A stretch of DNA of 64,000 nt, from NCBI RefSeq assembly GCF_003073045.1, contig NC_037590.1:24950449-25014448 (forward strand). The letters are read 5' to 3'. A program made the translations under genes and the position numbers. Position 1 is the first letter of the stretch, and the number at the start of each line of letters is the position of its first letter. The notes beneath the pieces are model-generated. The model ran no database searches. It was not told the DNA's origin and was given only the letters and a program-made list of their open reading frames with translations. The stretch is from Pomacea canaliculata (lineage: Eukaryota > Mollusca > Gastropoda > Architaenioglossa > Ampullariidae). Below, one piece after another: positions 10,862-23,899 of this stretch.

Positions 10862-11957
10862 GTAACTTGCGCGATAGATGACATATAGTCTAGTTTTGCT
10901 TTGTCAGATGTGCTTGGTAATAACTATAATCAATGTCTGAAATTTAATTAAAATATGCTTTATTTAACATGGATTTGTGATATAAAAAGCATGTAGATGT
11001 GTTCGACCATTTAGAAAGGCCATATATATATATAAAATCCATCTCAGATTTGCCATTTCCCGGCTTATGTCGATTAGTAACAGTAGACGATAATATGTGT
11101 TTAATATTGCATAATTAATAACAGCTCTTTTGGTTCATTTTCTTCCCGATTTCATGCTACTGTCATTTATTAATTGACTATTATCACAACAGTCCCCGTC
11201 ACAGTATATATGTAGCTTTTTATCGCTCTGGAATTTTGTAACACGTATACGTACTTTCTTCCAAAATAAATCCCTCAGGATGTAACATACATCTGAAAGA
11301 ATTCACTTTCTCGTTTCAATGTCCTACAAAATCTTCTATGCACTTTTTCTTTGACAAGAGCAGATGACTAAATTATCTACCCAAATCAGAATTAACATTT
11401 ATTAAACTGATCCAATGAAACTCCACCACTATAGATAGGAAAGATCTTATATATGACCAGCATCATCACACTCTTCCATAGCCTAGCCCAGCATAATTAA
11501 TTGCTACCAGTGGATAGGCAAAATGCTCAGGCTACAGCTGACCCCTTATATCAATTTTGAGCAAAAAATTTAATGCTACACTTTAAACACACCCGGTAAA
11601 CACACACAGTAAAAGTATCACTGTTTTGTTTTGTTTGTTTGTTTGTTTGTTTGTTTGTTTAGTCTAACTTGTATTTTTATATAATTTATATTTTAACTAA
11701 TCAGCAACTTGAACTGGTTTTATTCTGTAAACACTTAGAATTGAAAGGCATTGTTCCCTACTTAGTAAATATCATCAACAATTTTGAAGAGCAGATATAA
11801 TATTCATTTTATCCATGATTTTAACTACTTTATTAAATATATCCATGTAGACTTTTTCAGAAGCTTAAAGAGGATCAAGTAGTCATGGTTTGTACCAGGT
11901 TATTCTAAATTTATCCACATAATTTGACTATGTAACAAGGGAGAGACACTAGAAACT

Positions 11958-14900
11958 ATGGAACAGTCACCAGGAGAGACAGAAGAAGATAAGACATCTG
12001 CAGTTACAGAGCAAAAGTCAGAAGAAGAGCCTATAGCTTTGGATGAGAAGCCAGAGTCAGTTGATTTGCCTCCTGCCAGTGATGAAGGAGATGCTCAAAC
12101 AACAGAGGAGCCAGGAGTCACTGGAGCAGAAACATCCTCACCAAATGGTGAAAGTGAAGTAACAGGCCATGATGAATCTGTTGGAGGTTGGTAGTTATAT
12201 TTTCAACCAGAAACATACTGATACTGTTACATTTTGAATTAAATGCTGATATTACAATGCCTCTCTGAATATTTTGTGATTTGCAACTCTTAAAACAACT
12301 AAATTTAGTATTATATAAACCTTGGTGTGTGTTTGAAGTTTTGTTTTTGTAGATAAAAACTTCTACTTAAGGTACTGATGATCAAAATGCTAATATATAG
12401 TGATCAACAATAATGATATTTAAAACTTCTGCCTTCTGATCAAAGTTCATGTGAAGGTTCTTCCACAGTTTTTGATCTAGAAAATGTCATTGAGATTTGC
12501 TATTCTGTGGTTCATAAAACACTCAAAAGGAAAAGGGAGATTGAAAGTAACGTTGTTTTTTTTTTTTCAACAGATAAAACTGCCACTGACTTAGAAGTAG
12601 AAGAGAAGAAAGGTGGAGAAGAAGATGAAAAGGGAGAACAATCAGAAAGTAAGTTGCCCTCATCTGGGTGTCCAGTCAGCAGCTAATGCTATTGTTATTT
12701 AGTCCTCCAAACACTAAAGGTAAGTTTGCTCATAGCTGTGTCCAATCAGCATCTAATGTGATATTCAGTCCTCAAAGCACAAAAGGTAATTGTGCCCTCA
12801 GCTGGGTGTTCAGTCAGCAACTATGAATGTTGCCATTCAGTCCTCAAAACACAGATGCTGCTCTATACAAGTACATGAGGTATAAAGATATTTGGAATGC
12901 TGAAGCTTAGAGAACAGAGACCGTATCTCACTTTTCTTACTATGTTCATTTTCTTCAAATACTAAGCTTGACGTATTGGCTATTTACACGTAATGCGACA
13001 CAATTTGTCATACATAGCAATAAGTAATGAATCATTTTATATTATTTACTGTGGAAAAAAGTCAAATTTAGTGTTCTAATTACTATACTCTTGGAGACTA
13101 ATTCATTAAAGTCAGCAAAATAGATCTGTTTTACTTGAAATTAGAAAGGACATTAAAGATAGAATTGGGATCAAATTTGTATTTAATATCTACAGATGTA
13201 AATATAATCATACATGCCACCTAATACGTACATGGATGTGCTTACATACATTCATAAGGAAACTTCATGATATGTAAGAAAAAAGTGTCATGCACTGTGT
13301 TTTTTTTTAAAAAAAACCATCTTCCATGCACTTGAACATTTCTCTTAATTTCATAAACGTCACAGGAAAAGATGATGAAGAAGAAAAGAAAGAAGAGGAA
13401 GTTGGTCAATCTGTAAGAGAAGATGACAATGAAGATGAAAAACCAGAGGAAGAAGATAACAAGGATTTAGGTAATGAAGAAGTGGAGACATCAGGTGATG
13501 CGCAAGTCGATGAAGGAAGAGAAGAGGAGTCAAAATCCCCTCTTCCACAGGTAAGAAACAGTTGACGATGACCTTGATGGTGACCCTCTCTTAGAGAACA
13601 GTATAATGGTTTAAATCAGGGATGCCCAACCTACGGCCCGCGGGCCATATCCGGCCCGCGACGTTGTGCCATCCGGCCCGCGAAACTTCTGCCCACAGTG
13701 CAGGAAATCGGCATGTTAGTAATTTAAAAAAAAAAAAAAAAAAGAAAAAAGGGAAGAAGAAGTATTTATCCCCACGTAGGGGCGTTTCCCAATCTTTTTT
13801 TCGATGAACGAACATTTCGATTCAGTGCTCCAATTGGTGTCTCTACGATGAGGCCGGACATTCAGAAGTTGGTTTCGGGAAAACAACTTCAAATATCCAC
13901 TAATTACTACATAATTAATGGTAAGTACAACTTGTTTCTAATAAAAATGGTATTTGCTCTATTTTTTTTTTTCTTTTTTGTATTTTTGCGGTGAAGTGGC
14001 CCGCGACACGGCTGTCCGAAATGGATATGGCCCGCAGGCCGAAAAAGGTTGGGCATCACTGGTTTAAATGATAAAAAAGGTAGGTATTCAGAAAGAAGAA
14101 TATTATGTAACCATCACGTCAGTCCCTGATGGCTATATATACGTAAGGATGGGCTAGTCCTAGAAGAACACAACAAAGGTGGAAATTGCTCCGTAGATTT
14201 TATTCAATCTTACTCGGCGGCTGGCCTGCCGTCTCTCTGCTTTCGCTTCCAGAATCAAAAAGCCTCTCTCAACTGTAAAGCTACACTACTTATATATTAT
14301 TCTATCCCCGTCGAACATTCCAGAATCATCCACCCCCTCTTCCCACGGTCTCGTCACGACCTTTCTCAGCCCCCGAGGTCACCCCCAACCCGACCTGTCT
14401 GGCCATGGTCTCCCCAAGTGGCTCGATCAGGCACTTCGTAACTTCTGGTGTAACAATAGGTATAGTGGCAAGTTGCCGCAGGTGGACAGTTCAAGGCTGG
14501 CTATTACGGACGCAGTTGGCGTGACTAAAGGACGGTCATGGAGCTGTTCAACCCCTACCCTCTACAAAGACATAATTAACTTGGTACACTACTAGAGTGC
14601 TACAATTATTTTATGGTATCTAATGTTAAGTTGATCAAGATAGGTATTATTACCACTTTGATGACAACCATTAATAGTCAAGATGAACAACCTAATAGAT
14701 TAATATTTACTTTTCTTCAAACTCCACATTACTTTTTGTTATAATTGTGGTCATTCTTCTTCAGGGAAGTTTTTTGTGTGGAGTAGCTAGAGCTTTGAGA
14801 TGGGTGAATGTGTTGTACAGGTTGAGCAAAGAACAGCTAATAACAAATTTATGGGTGAAAATCTTCATAGATTCCTCAGAAACTGATTAAATTACCTTTT

Positions 14901-17900
14901 TGAGAAATATGAATTTAGTTTTACCTTAATGGCTATCTGTATTTAATGTAAGTGATACATCTTTCATTACGACATTAGACTGACTCATTTGCTGAGGGTG
15001 AGCGACCAGAAAGTCGGGAAGCAATTCATGTTGGGGAGAAACTGTCACGTGAGCCAACACCAACAAAACATATTTATGAAGAAAGCATTTTACCTGAAAT
15101 ACTTCGCCCAGGCACTCCAGAAAGAAAAGGTATTTATTTTTATTGTATGATTTGTGGGTGTACTGCATGCTTTGCTCTGGAGTTCACATGATTTATCTTT
15201 CCATAGCAATTCATTTACTGTAGAAAACATAAATATATTTTTAACATGATGTCATTTGAATCCATGAATTAAAATTTTTAAATCAATTAATAACCTTTTA
15301 GTTCATATACACACCAGGAGATACATATACATAAAGTATTAAAGTTAAAATTTTAGTGCCCTTAGTATTTTAAAATGCTATTTTAGTGTAAAATTTATAT
15401 AAAAAGTTGGCAAGTAGTAAGAGACTTATTCTTTTTAGATGTGAAAATGTCATAGTTACAATTAACAATTATTTATTCATAGTTACAATTAACAAGCAAT
15501 GTTTTTCAAGCCTAGTATGTGATTGAATAACTTACTTAAATAACAGGACCGGAAACACCTTCCTTTCACGCAGAAGAGGAAGAAAAGGCTGAACATTATG
15601 AAGAGAAGTTTGACAGAGAACCCCTGATTGAGAGATACCATGTATGTTTACATAATATATTCTGTTTCATTTAGTGACATACTTTAAGTTCATTGTAACA
15701 CTGCTATAGCCGTTCCTTTCTAATGATAGTTTATAATTATCTTTAATTATTCTTCTCTTTTGTGGTTCCTTGGTAAATGAATCACCTACAAAATTGCCTA
15801 TAATCTTTTTGTTTTGTTGTGTTTTAAACTTTTAATATTTGTGATAAGTTCCAGGCTGCTGTTTAAGTTAGAACTTCTGTGGGGTATTTACATTTACATG
15901 ATTAACTCACATCAGTGTTTACATATGAATGTGCAAATCAAGCTTCATAGGACATGCATACTACATTGGTGTGAATGCATGTGTGTGTGTGAGAGCGAGA
16001 GAAAGAGGTGAATTAATTGTATCTTAAAAGAGTAGGTCTTTTTTTCTAAGCAGTTTTTATTTTGAGTATTGATCTCTGCTATTGAAGATTTTTATGGTAG
16101 ATGGCGCTAGCAGATCGAGAGCAACTGCTGCAACAGAATTATTACCTGCAAAATAAGATAGCAGAATATTTCCGCAAGAAGAAAAGTGATGAACGACAAG
16201 ACTATGAAAAGAACGTTACAGATCAAGAACAGAGATACCTGAAGTATATGGGTAAAAAGATATTTCATTCTGCAGTCATATATTTATTTTTTTTCTGACA
16301 TTGGGAGAAGTCAAGTTATAGCATTAATCTGATCGGCAATTGACTGCAAATAATGTCAGAAAAAGGGACATGCAGTTGTTACCATTACCTATATAGGGGC
16401 ATAAATTTTTTTGTTCTTTTACTAAAACCAACAATTAGAGTACCACCCAATGCTCAGGACTAAGACAAGCAAAAAGAGGAATGTATTTGGAAATTCTTTG
16501 TGTCTGGTCCAAGAAACCAGATAATATAAACCAGATGGTATGCAAGCACAAAGTGCTTCTCTCAAACACACCCACATTACTATTGAAAAGACTTACACAG
16601 CTAATAACTTCAAAATTAAGATATAATTATGTTATCTCTTTTAAATATGATATTAATGTGTTCCCATTGTCTTTATCAAGAACATTTTCATTAAAGATGA
16701 CTTTTTACTTTGTGTATCAGCCCAGCTTGACGAACTCCAACAGCAGTATAGGACAGAAAAGGATAGATATGAGCAGCAGATAGAAGACTTAAAGACACGC
16801 TGTGAAGAAAAACAGAAGCATGTAGATGCAGAACACACTCGCTTTGCAGAGTTTAAAAAACAAGTTGCACTTAATGCCATAAATAGTCGTTCTGGAAAAC
16901 CAATTCCACCTAAGGTAACTGTCATTCTGAGTAGCAAAGTCTTAAGATATACAGTGTGTGTGTTCACATGTACATGATATGCTGCATGCATACATTTAAA
17001 CTTCAATAAGATAGGCTTAAGTCCTTATGTTTTTTTCAATTTTTTGCCACTAAAGTTTAGTTTGTAGTCTGGTCAACATAAAAAAAAGCTTCAGCGAAGC
17101 TGTATGACCGCGGCTCTCAAACGGTGGGGCGCGCCCCTCTGGTGGGGGGTGGGCGATCGACGTGCTTACAAGGGGGGTGCGAAGGTGGTCATTTTTGTAA
17201 AGTTTCTTATACCGGTATTAGTGAAATTAGCTTACATTGCTGGCTAAGAGGGGCGCGCGGACGTACCTTTGTTCGTCAGGGGGGGGGGGGGGCGTCACAA
17301 GTAAAAGGTTGAGAACCGCTGTTGTATGGTTTCTTTGGTTTCTCGATGTTTTGGAACCATCTGTCTTATAAGTTCTTTTGCATTTCAATTCGGTAAGTTC
17401 TTATTGAAAAGATCTCTTCACTTTGAATTCAGGATGCATAGTTATTTACTTTTTTCTGGTAATAGAAACAGAACTTGCATATATTGCATTATAAAATTCT
17501 TTAGTCATGGGAGAAAATTGCAGTGTTACAAACAAGAAAACTGATGATACTGTTCTCTTGTTTCGTGTTTGTTCAGGACATTGAGCAGTTCCTGGTTAAT
17601 GAAAATAAGAAAGAGCAGGAGGTTGTTAACGTGAGACTGGAGAACATCAAACTAAAGAATAAACTCAAGAAGAAGGAACAGCAGCTGAAGTCCAAGGTTT
17701 GTTAGGGTGTTTTACTTTCTGCTTCTGAGAGCTGAAAGCATTTATCTCCCTTGCCTTAGCATATGAATGAACGTCTGGATTTATGGCCTATTTCCCTTCC
17801 TCTCCCCCAAAAAATTCACTGATTTTACACCGAGTTTTTCTAAGGTAGTTTTCTTTTGCCATGATAATGAGGCATGGAGGAATGTATTTTAGAAAAATAT

Positions 17901-20900
17901 CTTGATGGTTAGGGGTGGGACTGGTTTTACTGGTGGGATGATGTTCTTGGAAAGTTAGTTACTGTGCAATGATATTTACCAAGAATGCAGTGCATATTGA
18001 ATCATAAACTTTGTTTCAATGAAATAACCATAAGCAAGAATATCTAATCAGTCAGCATTTATCAAACCAGAGGAATACTCTTAGGAAAGTAACAGTACGT
18101 TATTGTCTTAAGCAGATGCATGTGAATGTTCAAAAGTACTTTATTTTCTCACGTTGGTAATTGTTTTTCTTTGTTGACAAGGCAGCGAAATAATTCATTC
18201 ACTTGTAATGTAATGTGCATGGGTATAATGTAACATAAAATATAATAAACTACTTGTGCATAACATGGCTTAAATCTAACAGATATAATATAAAATGCAG
18301 TAGATCACTTAGGTGGGATATTATATATACATATATATGTTTAACAGATGTAATAAATCACTTACATGTAAAATGATGTATAAGATAATGAATAAACAGC
18401 TAATAATAAATAGTTTAAACACTTATTGAATTCTGCATTTTTTTGTGTACAGCATACTGGCCTATAATGTACCGTTGGTCTTTAATTTGGCTCTATGACC
18501 CCCAGTTTTGTGTTTAATTTTGGCTGTCACTTTATCTTTCCGCAAAGTGTTCTGTCCATATATTCATAAGCATAACTGTGATATAAAAGTGAGTAGAAAT
18601 ACATTTAGGCTTTACAAACTACCTAAAGAGCAGTGCACTCTGCAATATACCAGTTCCTTAGCCATGCAACTGCTGACAAAGCACTTACATGTTCATGTAC
18701 TCCTAACATAATGTAAAGCACTAACATGTTTATGTTCTCCAAATACACTGACATGTTCATTTAGACATGCAATCAATGACTAGGAATCAAAATCTGGGAT
18801 GTGAAAAGATGAAGGGTTCATTTATACAACACTCATGCAATTATTCCCGGTTAGTTTGCCTCAGATGTTTTTGTGCACAGTGTGTTTCATTTGCAGGCCA
18901 GATATTAGTAAAAAACATGGTTAGTGAAGCATGTTGACATTTAATTTTCATCTTGCAGATCAGAGGTCAGTGATGAAACATGTGAATGTTCCATTTTCAT
19001 TGTACAGGAGGAGCTTGCCGAGGGACTTCATCTCATAGACTTTGAACAACTCAAGATTGAAAACCAGACCTATAACGAAAAAATCGAGGAGCGAAATGAA
19101 GTATGTTTTGCGTGATTTCTTGTTATACAAGAACAGTTGTTGTACAGTATATGCTGAAGTAAAGGTTTTGAGCCACTTGACCAGGTATATACCCCTATTA
19201 GTGATCAATACACCATTGTAGAGATGCTACTGTTTAACTTCATAAACAACTGTAAACTTCAATTAAACTGCCTTTTTATCTCAGCATATCCTCAGGAGCT
19301 CCTTAAGCTGATTCACCTCACTTAAACTGTCTGTTTCCTTTCAAATCATGCTCAGGAGCTCCTTAAGCTGCGGAAGAAAATTACCAGCACTGTGCAGGTT
19401 CTGACACACCTGAAGGAGAAGCTTCAGTATGTGCAGGGGGAGAACCACATACAAAAGGCCAACCTCATGGAAGTAGAGGCTCAAGCAGCACAGGTGGGCA
19501 TTGAAATTCTAGTCATAGTATTATTATCAGTAGTTGCCTTTATGGGTCAGGTAGGGGTGAAGCTACTACATCAACTTCATTGCTTTTATTGCTTATCATT
19601 TTTGTGGTTGGTAAATCATTTTATGCAGCATTTATGTCCTTTTAGGTCTGTGCAGCTTCACCAGGCTGACCTACGACATTTTAGCTAGCTTTTGGTGAAT
19701 GTATTTTTAAATTTATGAGGCTCAGGTTTCACTCAGCTTATTATTGCCAGGTGTACCTAAGGCAGCCAAGTGGTGAAAAGGGGTCTAGGACGAAGTATGA
19801 GTGACTTTATGCTAATTTTGTGTCCTAGCCACCTAAACAGATGAACTTTCTAGAAACGCCTTATAGGCTTTAGGTGTAAGTCATTTCTACATTAATTCAG
19901 AACTTGACAGCAATTGCCCTTGGGTCCTGTGGAGCAATAGTTTGGTGAATATTTATACACTCATACAAAAGAAGTCTTTACCATTAAGGTACACACCTAC
20001 CCACCCACCCAAACACACACTACAGTTATGTAGTCAACACACAAACCCACATATAAACACATATATATGGGTGTGTATATGTATAGGTCTAATCTTAAAA
20101 AGCATGGATTGCTGGAAAGCAAATTGCCATCAATCACAAATGTACATATATGGCAGCTCCCACAGTTCCTCGTCTGGTGCCAAGGAATGCTGTCAGGCAA
20201 TTTTATTGTGGACAAAGACTGCATGCATTAACGATCAGGGTGAATGATTGCTTGATCTCATAAACATTTTGATAAAGCAAACTTCATGTTTTTGAATTTG
20301 CTTATAATAAGAGAGCGAGGTATATGCTGCAATGTGAAACCGTAAGTCCGTTAAGGCATGTGGCACAGACAACTGCTAGCAGAAATGCTGAAATCAGCAG
20401 ATGAACAGGTAGTTTGTTTTTTAACTAAATATTTAATTCAATTTTTGCCAGAGGGCAATATCCAGATATGTGGAAGCTGTTACTGTGCCCATTTATAAGG
20501 AAAGTGGTTACAAGTGTCTCAGTAACTACAGTGGTAGCTCCCTTTGAAGCATGGTAGGAAAATGCTACGCATCAATATTATTTACAAGACTATTTCATTG
20601 GCATGAAGAAAGCAAACTTTTACCAGAAACCCTAGCCAAGTTTACAAAGGTTACTCAACAACAGACCATATATTTTATTGTATGCTGCTGTTGAAAAAAT
20701 ATCTCAGAAAACCGGGTAAATTGTATGCGTGTTTTGTGACTTGAAAAGGGCTTAATTATGACTCTGTCCAACATGTACACAACATGAGAGCCCTAATTAA
20801 TTCTGGACCATCTTGCCTATTTACTAAAATAATCAATAGCAATGTATGATTCCTTAAAAGCATGTATTCCAACAAATAATGAAGTCACTGGTTTTTTTTT

Positions 20901-22067
20901 ACCAGTGCGCTTGAGACCTCCGACAGAGATGCATAGCCAGTCCAACATTATTTTCACTTATTATAAATGAAATAGCTGATAAAATATCTGCCAGTAGCAA
21001 ACACAGTGTTCAGCTGTATCCGGATCTGATAGAATTTTTTATCCTCATGTTTGCTGATGATCTAGTTCTATTATTAAGTACACCGACAGGCCTCCAAAAC
21101 CAGATAAATTGCTTGTGATGTTATGTTTCATATCTCAGTAGTCGTTTTAACCCTTCTTAAACTGAAACACATGAATAAGAACCAAGCTAATTGCTTGGTA
21201 TTGTTTACATTTTTACGTCAGAATTTCAATATAAGTTTATTTTCGCTGTATGGGGGAACATTTAAAGGAACCTAGGACGGATATTATTGTACTGTGGGCA
21301 GGTGGGCTTCATCCTCAGTGGATCCTACACAAAACAGCCATTTATAGTATGAGTGTTTGGTTATAAATAAAGAAATATTTAAGAACATGAATTTAGCACT
21401 TTCATTCAAAAGTATATTTCGTTTTCATGTATATATGAATGTTTATGCGTGCACGTGAATGAGAGCATATATATATATTTGTATGTGTGAATGTACAGAA
21501 ACGAGGTTCACCTTGTGGTATTGGCAGTAATGGCCAGATGTCAATAAAGAGTTTGAGCTCTCACCCACTAGATAGATAGATTACTCGTACACAGCTTCTG
21601 ATGCTGGTGTCTTCTATTTGCAATTACACAAGCCTTCAGGATGACATTATTGCCACACCGAATTTAGTGGGCCGCCATCTGCATCTATGTTTTGCGTGAT
21701 ATTATGAAAAGGCGTTGCTGTGTTGGGTAGATTTACTGATATCTGCCTCAGCACCGTCGAAAAATGAAACATCAGTTATTAAAGTCTGCTCTAATTTTTT
21801 CTCCCCCAGAAACGAGATATTCTGTCGCGGACCAAGCAGGCCAGAGATGCCCTACGCATTGACAACGTAAAGATGCGACAGAGCTGCGGGCTGCTGGGCA
21901 ACGAGCAGCTGCTCAGGGACTTCCAGGATCGCAAGGACGAGGGAGAGGAGCTGCAGACCAAACTGAACCGCCTCAAAGTGCATCATGCTGAGCTGACGCT
22001 CAACAGCAGCCACGTACGACGTAAGATTGACCAGGTGCGCGCAGATCGCGAAGAGGGGGACGACTAA
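11958..22067 (+). CDS. CCDC96: CCDC96/CFAP184-type axonemal coiled-coil protein, eleven coding exons
   Basis: Exons: 11958-12186, 12574-12648, 13366-13550, 14979-15129, 15547-15641, 16101-16251, 16721-16914, 17577-17696, 19008-19100, 19356-19493 and 21810-22067. All borders are GT/AG and phases agree, giving 562 residues (human CCDC96 has 555). The N-terminal third is Glu-rich and low complexity. Residues from about 240 on are coiled coil, with a family-typical YLQNKI...RKKK segment in exon 6. The conserved CCDC113/CCDC96 domain fills about 365-555, with DFEQLKIENQTYNEKIEERN in exon 9 and the CGLLGNEQLLRD motif in the last exon. In ciliates and algae the protein pairs with CCDC113/FAP263 to form an axonemal link near radial spoke 3 and the dynein regulatory complex, so a motile-cilium role is expected. 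The gene looks intact. Poly(A) signals are at 22287 and 22348. Confidence 0.93.
13617..14061 (+). mobile_element. Internally deleted hAT transposon with perfect 8-bp target duplication
   Basis: The element lies in CCDC96 intron 3. It is flanked by GTTTAAAT on both sides (13609-13616 and 14062-14069). Terminal inverted repeats start CAGGGATGCCCAACCTACGG on the left and CAGTGATGCCCAACCTTTTT on the right, read inward. Sub-terminal GGCCCGC-rich blocks are also inverted. About 13818-13905 encodes a short stretch including RPDIQKLVSGKQLQIS, which resembles the C-terminal end of hAT transposases, so this is an internally deleted copy that retains the 3' end of the transposase gene. The duplication is perfect, suggesting a relatively young insertion. 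Confidence 0.9.
14062..14978. other. Rest of CCDC96 intron 3
   Basis: No coding exon is supported. A GC-richer patch at about 14190-14560 contrasts with the AT-rich intron and may be another old repeat, but I cannot define its ends. Confidence 0.3.
17108..17321. mobile_element. Small non-autonomous hAT element in CCDC96 intron 7
   Basis: The right end read inward is CAGCGGTTCTCAACCTTTT, the common animal hAT terminus. The left end CCGCGGCTCTCAAACGG is the diverged partner. Flanking octamers CTGTATGA (17100-17107) and TTGTATGG (17322-17329) agree at six of eight positions, a decayed target duplication. The interior has G-rich tracts and no coding potential. Confidence 0.8.
17697..19007. other. 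CCDC96 intron 8
   Basis: AT-rich intron of about 1.3 kb. I see no exon, RNA or defined repeat inside it. Confidence 0.4.
19291..19370 (+). repeat. Copied 3' splice site, 20-bp direct repeat 60 bp apart
   Basis: CTCAGGAGCTCCTTAAGCTG is present at 19291-19310 and again at 19351-19370, where it is the true start of CCDC96 exon 10 (after the AG at 19355). The upstream copy is a ready-made decoy acceptor. Its use would keep the first codons but reach a TAA after nine codons. Confidence 0.8.
20470..21120 (+). mobile_element. Decayed LINE reverse transcriptase in the last CCDC96 intron
   Basis: Three frames together show VPIYKESGYK, a degenerate NYSGSSL motif, VGKCYASIL, LLPETLAKF, a DFKKAF-like region, FSLIINEIADKI-like sequence and a recognisable MFADDLVLLLSTP block at about 21045-21080. 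Stops and frameshifts are frequent, so this is a dead non-LTR element on the same strand as the gene. The INE(L/I)A...FADD part is the same family as the minus-strand copy at 23294-23575. Confidence 0.75.
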
Positions 22068-22286
22068 ATCGGCTAAGAGTGCTGCAGGGAGTAGTGGGGA
22101 GGGGTGAAATGGGGTTGGCGAAGGTGTCACAATGACAGCAACACAGCAGACTGTTTTCTCTGTGTCAACATCACGTCCTTTCTACAGGTTTTTGTATATC
22201 CACTACGTAAAGTGTTTTATTTGAATATTAGGTGAGTACGTGCTTTGCGAACATGGAGGGTTTGGAAACCACGCATACCTTCAGCA

Positions 22287-22353
22287 AATAAAAAAAAGAA
22301 CTAAACAAAAAACAGAACTTGATTAAATTCCTTGCAATGTGTCTTACAATAAA
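22287..22353 (+). terminator. Poly(A) signals of CCDC96
   Basis: AATAAA at 22287-22292 and again at 22348-22353, about 220 and 280 bases after the stop codon. Either could direct cleavage. Confidence 0.6.
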
Positions 22354-23293
22354 GTCAGTGTTTGTACAGAAACAAAAGGTATTGTACAAATGACTTGTAA
22401 GCTATGTGAGTTTCCTCTATCGGATAGTACAAACCTGTCTCACATCCCAGACTGATAGCCTCGATCGCTTCCGTAGTCGGATAGCTCACATTCCTTCTCC
22501 TCCGATCCTCCCCCACCTACCTGTCTCTCACGAACTAGCACACTGTCTCTGTCTCTCTCTCCTTCATTTGCCTTAAGTACGTTTCCTCATTGTGCGCGCG
22601 TTTGTGTGTGTGTGTGAGAGAGAAGGGTTGCGGAAGAGAAGGACAATTTGTGTGTGTGAGATGTCAGACAGTAACAATTCCTTTTATTCGGTAGGTTCGT
22701 GCCAATAAACGATGTTGGAAGAGTGGGTAGGGGAATCAAGTACAAAATACATAAATACAGTGCATTTACATAATACATAAATATAGTTACAACACATTAA
22801 TTTGTTATTAACAATACCAGTAATTTGCAAATCATTGTTTTCTCTCTGAAAACTTTATAGACAAAGTAAGCAACATTTGGAATTAATAAAACAGTTTCTT
22901 GCAAATAAAAAAAAATGGATAAATGAAACTGAGAAGGATACAGAATTTTTCAGGAATGTACAGCTGTCGTAGATCTTTGTATTTTGGACATAAACACAAA
23001 ATGTAACTCAGTTTCTTTACAGTTGCAATGGGGGCATTTTAACGAGGCAGTGGACAAATTGCTGTAACACCTCTTGTGGCAGTTTATGTTTGTAACTCCT
23101 AACCTTATAAATGAATTTAGAATAGCAATGTGTTTAATGTCAATTAAATAAGTTATGAGAAAACACTCAGTGTGTTGACAGAATTATTCCTAGGAATTTA
23201 TAGCTATTAAATATTTCCAGTTTTACATCATCGTAATACCGTTCTTCTTTTATAGCAACATGACTCAATTTCCTGAATATAACCGAATTAGAT
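22354..23293. other. Intergenic stretch with GT/GA-rich repeat
   Basis: A tgtgtg...gagagaagggttgcggaagag segment at about 22606-22645 recurs twice at about 23812-23880, so it is a dispersed repeat. The rest is AT-rich with no recognised gene. Confidence 0.4.
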
Positions 23294-23575
23294 TTATTCA
23301 TACTTACAACTAGGTCCAAGTGTTTTGCTGTTTTGTATAGAATATTTCACTGGTTTTGTAAGCCGATCACTATACCAGAAAATAGAGTAATGTCGTCTGC
23401 AAATAAAAGAAGAAATAACTGGATCAGCTCGCAGACTAAGCTGAATACCACGTGGGCTCTTTTCGTGAATTTCGTTTGTAAGCTCATTAATAAATAGTGA
23501 GAATGATACTGTACATATTTCACCCTGCTTCAAACCCTTATAACATTCATAGTAGTCCGTCAGATCAGCCCCCAC
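23294..23575 (-). mobile_element. LINE reverse transcriptase fragment
   Basis: The minus strand encodes a reverse-transcriptase core: GLKQGEIC, then FSLFINELTNEIH, then RGIQLS, followed by a broken FADD region and further family-like residues. It is the same family as the copy at 20470-21120 but in opposite orientation. The open frame is only 93 codons, the RT palm is altered at the catalytic site, and neither element end is seen. Confidence 0.7.
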
Positions 23576-23614
23576 ACGAACTCTAGCTTTTACTATATTT
23601 CACATGCTCAGAGA

Positions 23615-23790
23615 CAGGGCCACCGAGAACCAGCCCGGGCCCCGGGACAGACCTCTCCGGGCCCCTTGTACTTGTAATCGTAAATTATTTTCCCAGTATA
23701 TAACGTATGTTTACAATTCGAAGCATGTGTAATGCTTGGGTGCTCTGTCGAAAAAGAAAAGGAGAAGAAGAAGAAAAATCCACTGACCAA
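23615..23790. mobile_element. Left part of the hAT-like element family seen at 4755-5052
   Basis: Starts CAGGGCCACCGAGAACC and follows the 4755 copy closely through the GGGCCCCGGGACAGACC block, the AT-rich middle and the A-rich tract to about AATCCACTGACCAAGG. It then switches to unrelated GA-rich repeat. The right terminus is missing. Confidence 0.65.
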
Positions 23791-23899
23791 GGAAAGCGGA
23801 AATTTGTGCGAGAGAGAGAGAAGGGTTGCGGAAGAGAGAAAAATGTGTGTGAGTGTGAGAGAGAAGGGTTGCGGAAGAGAGGACAAATTGTATTTAGCA

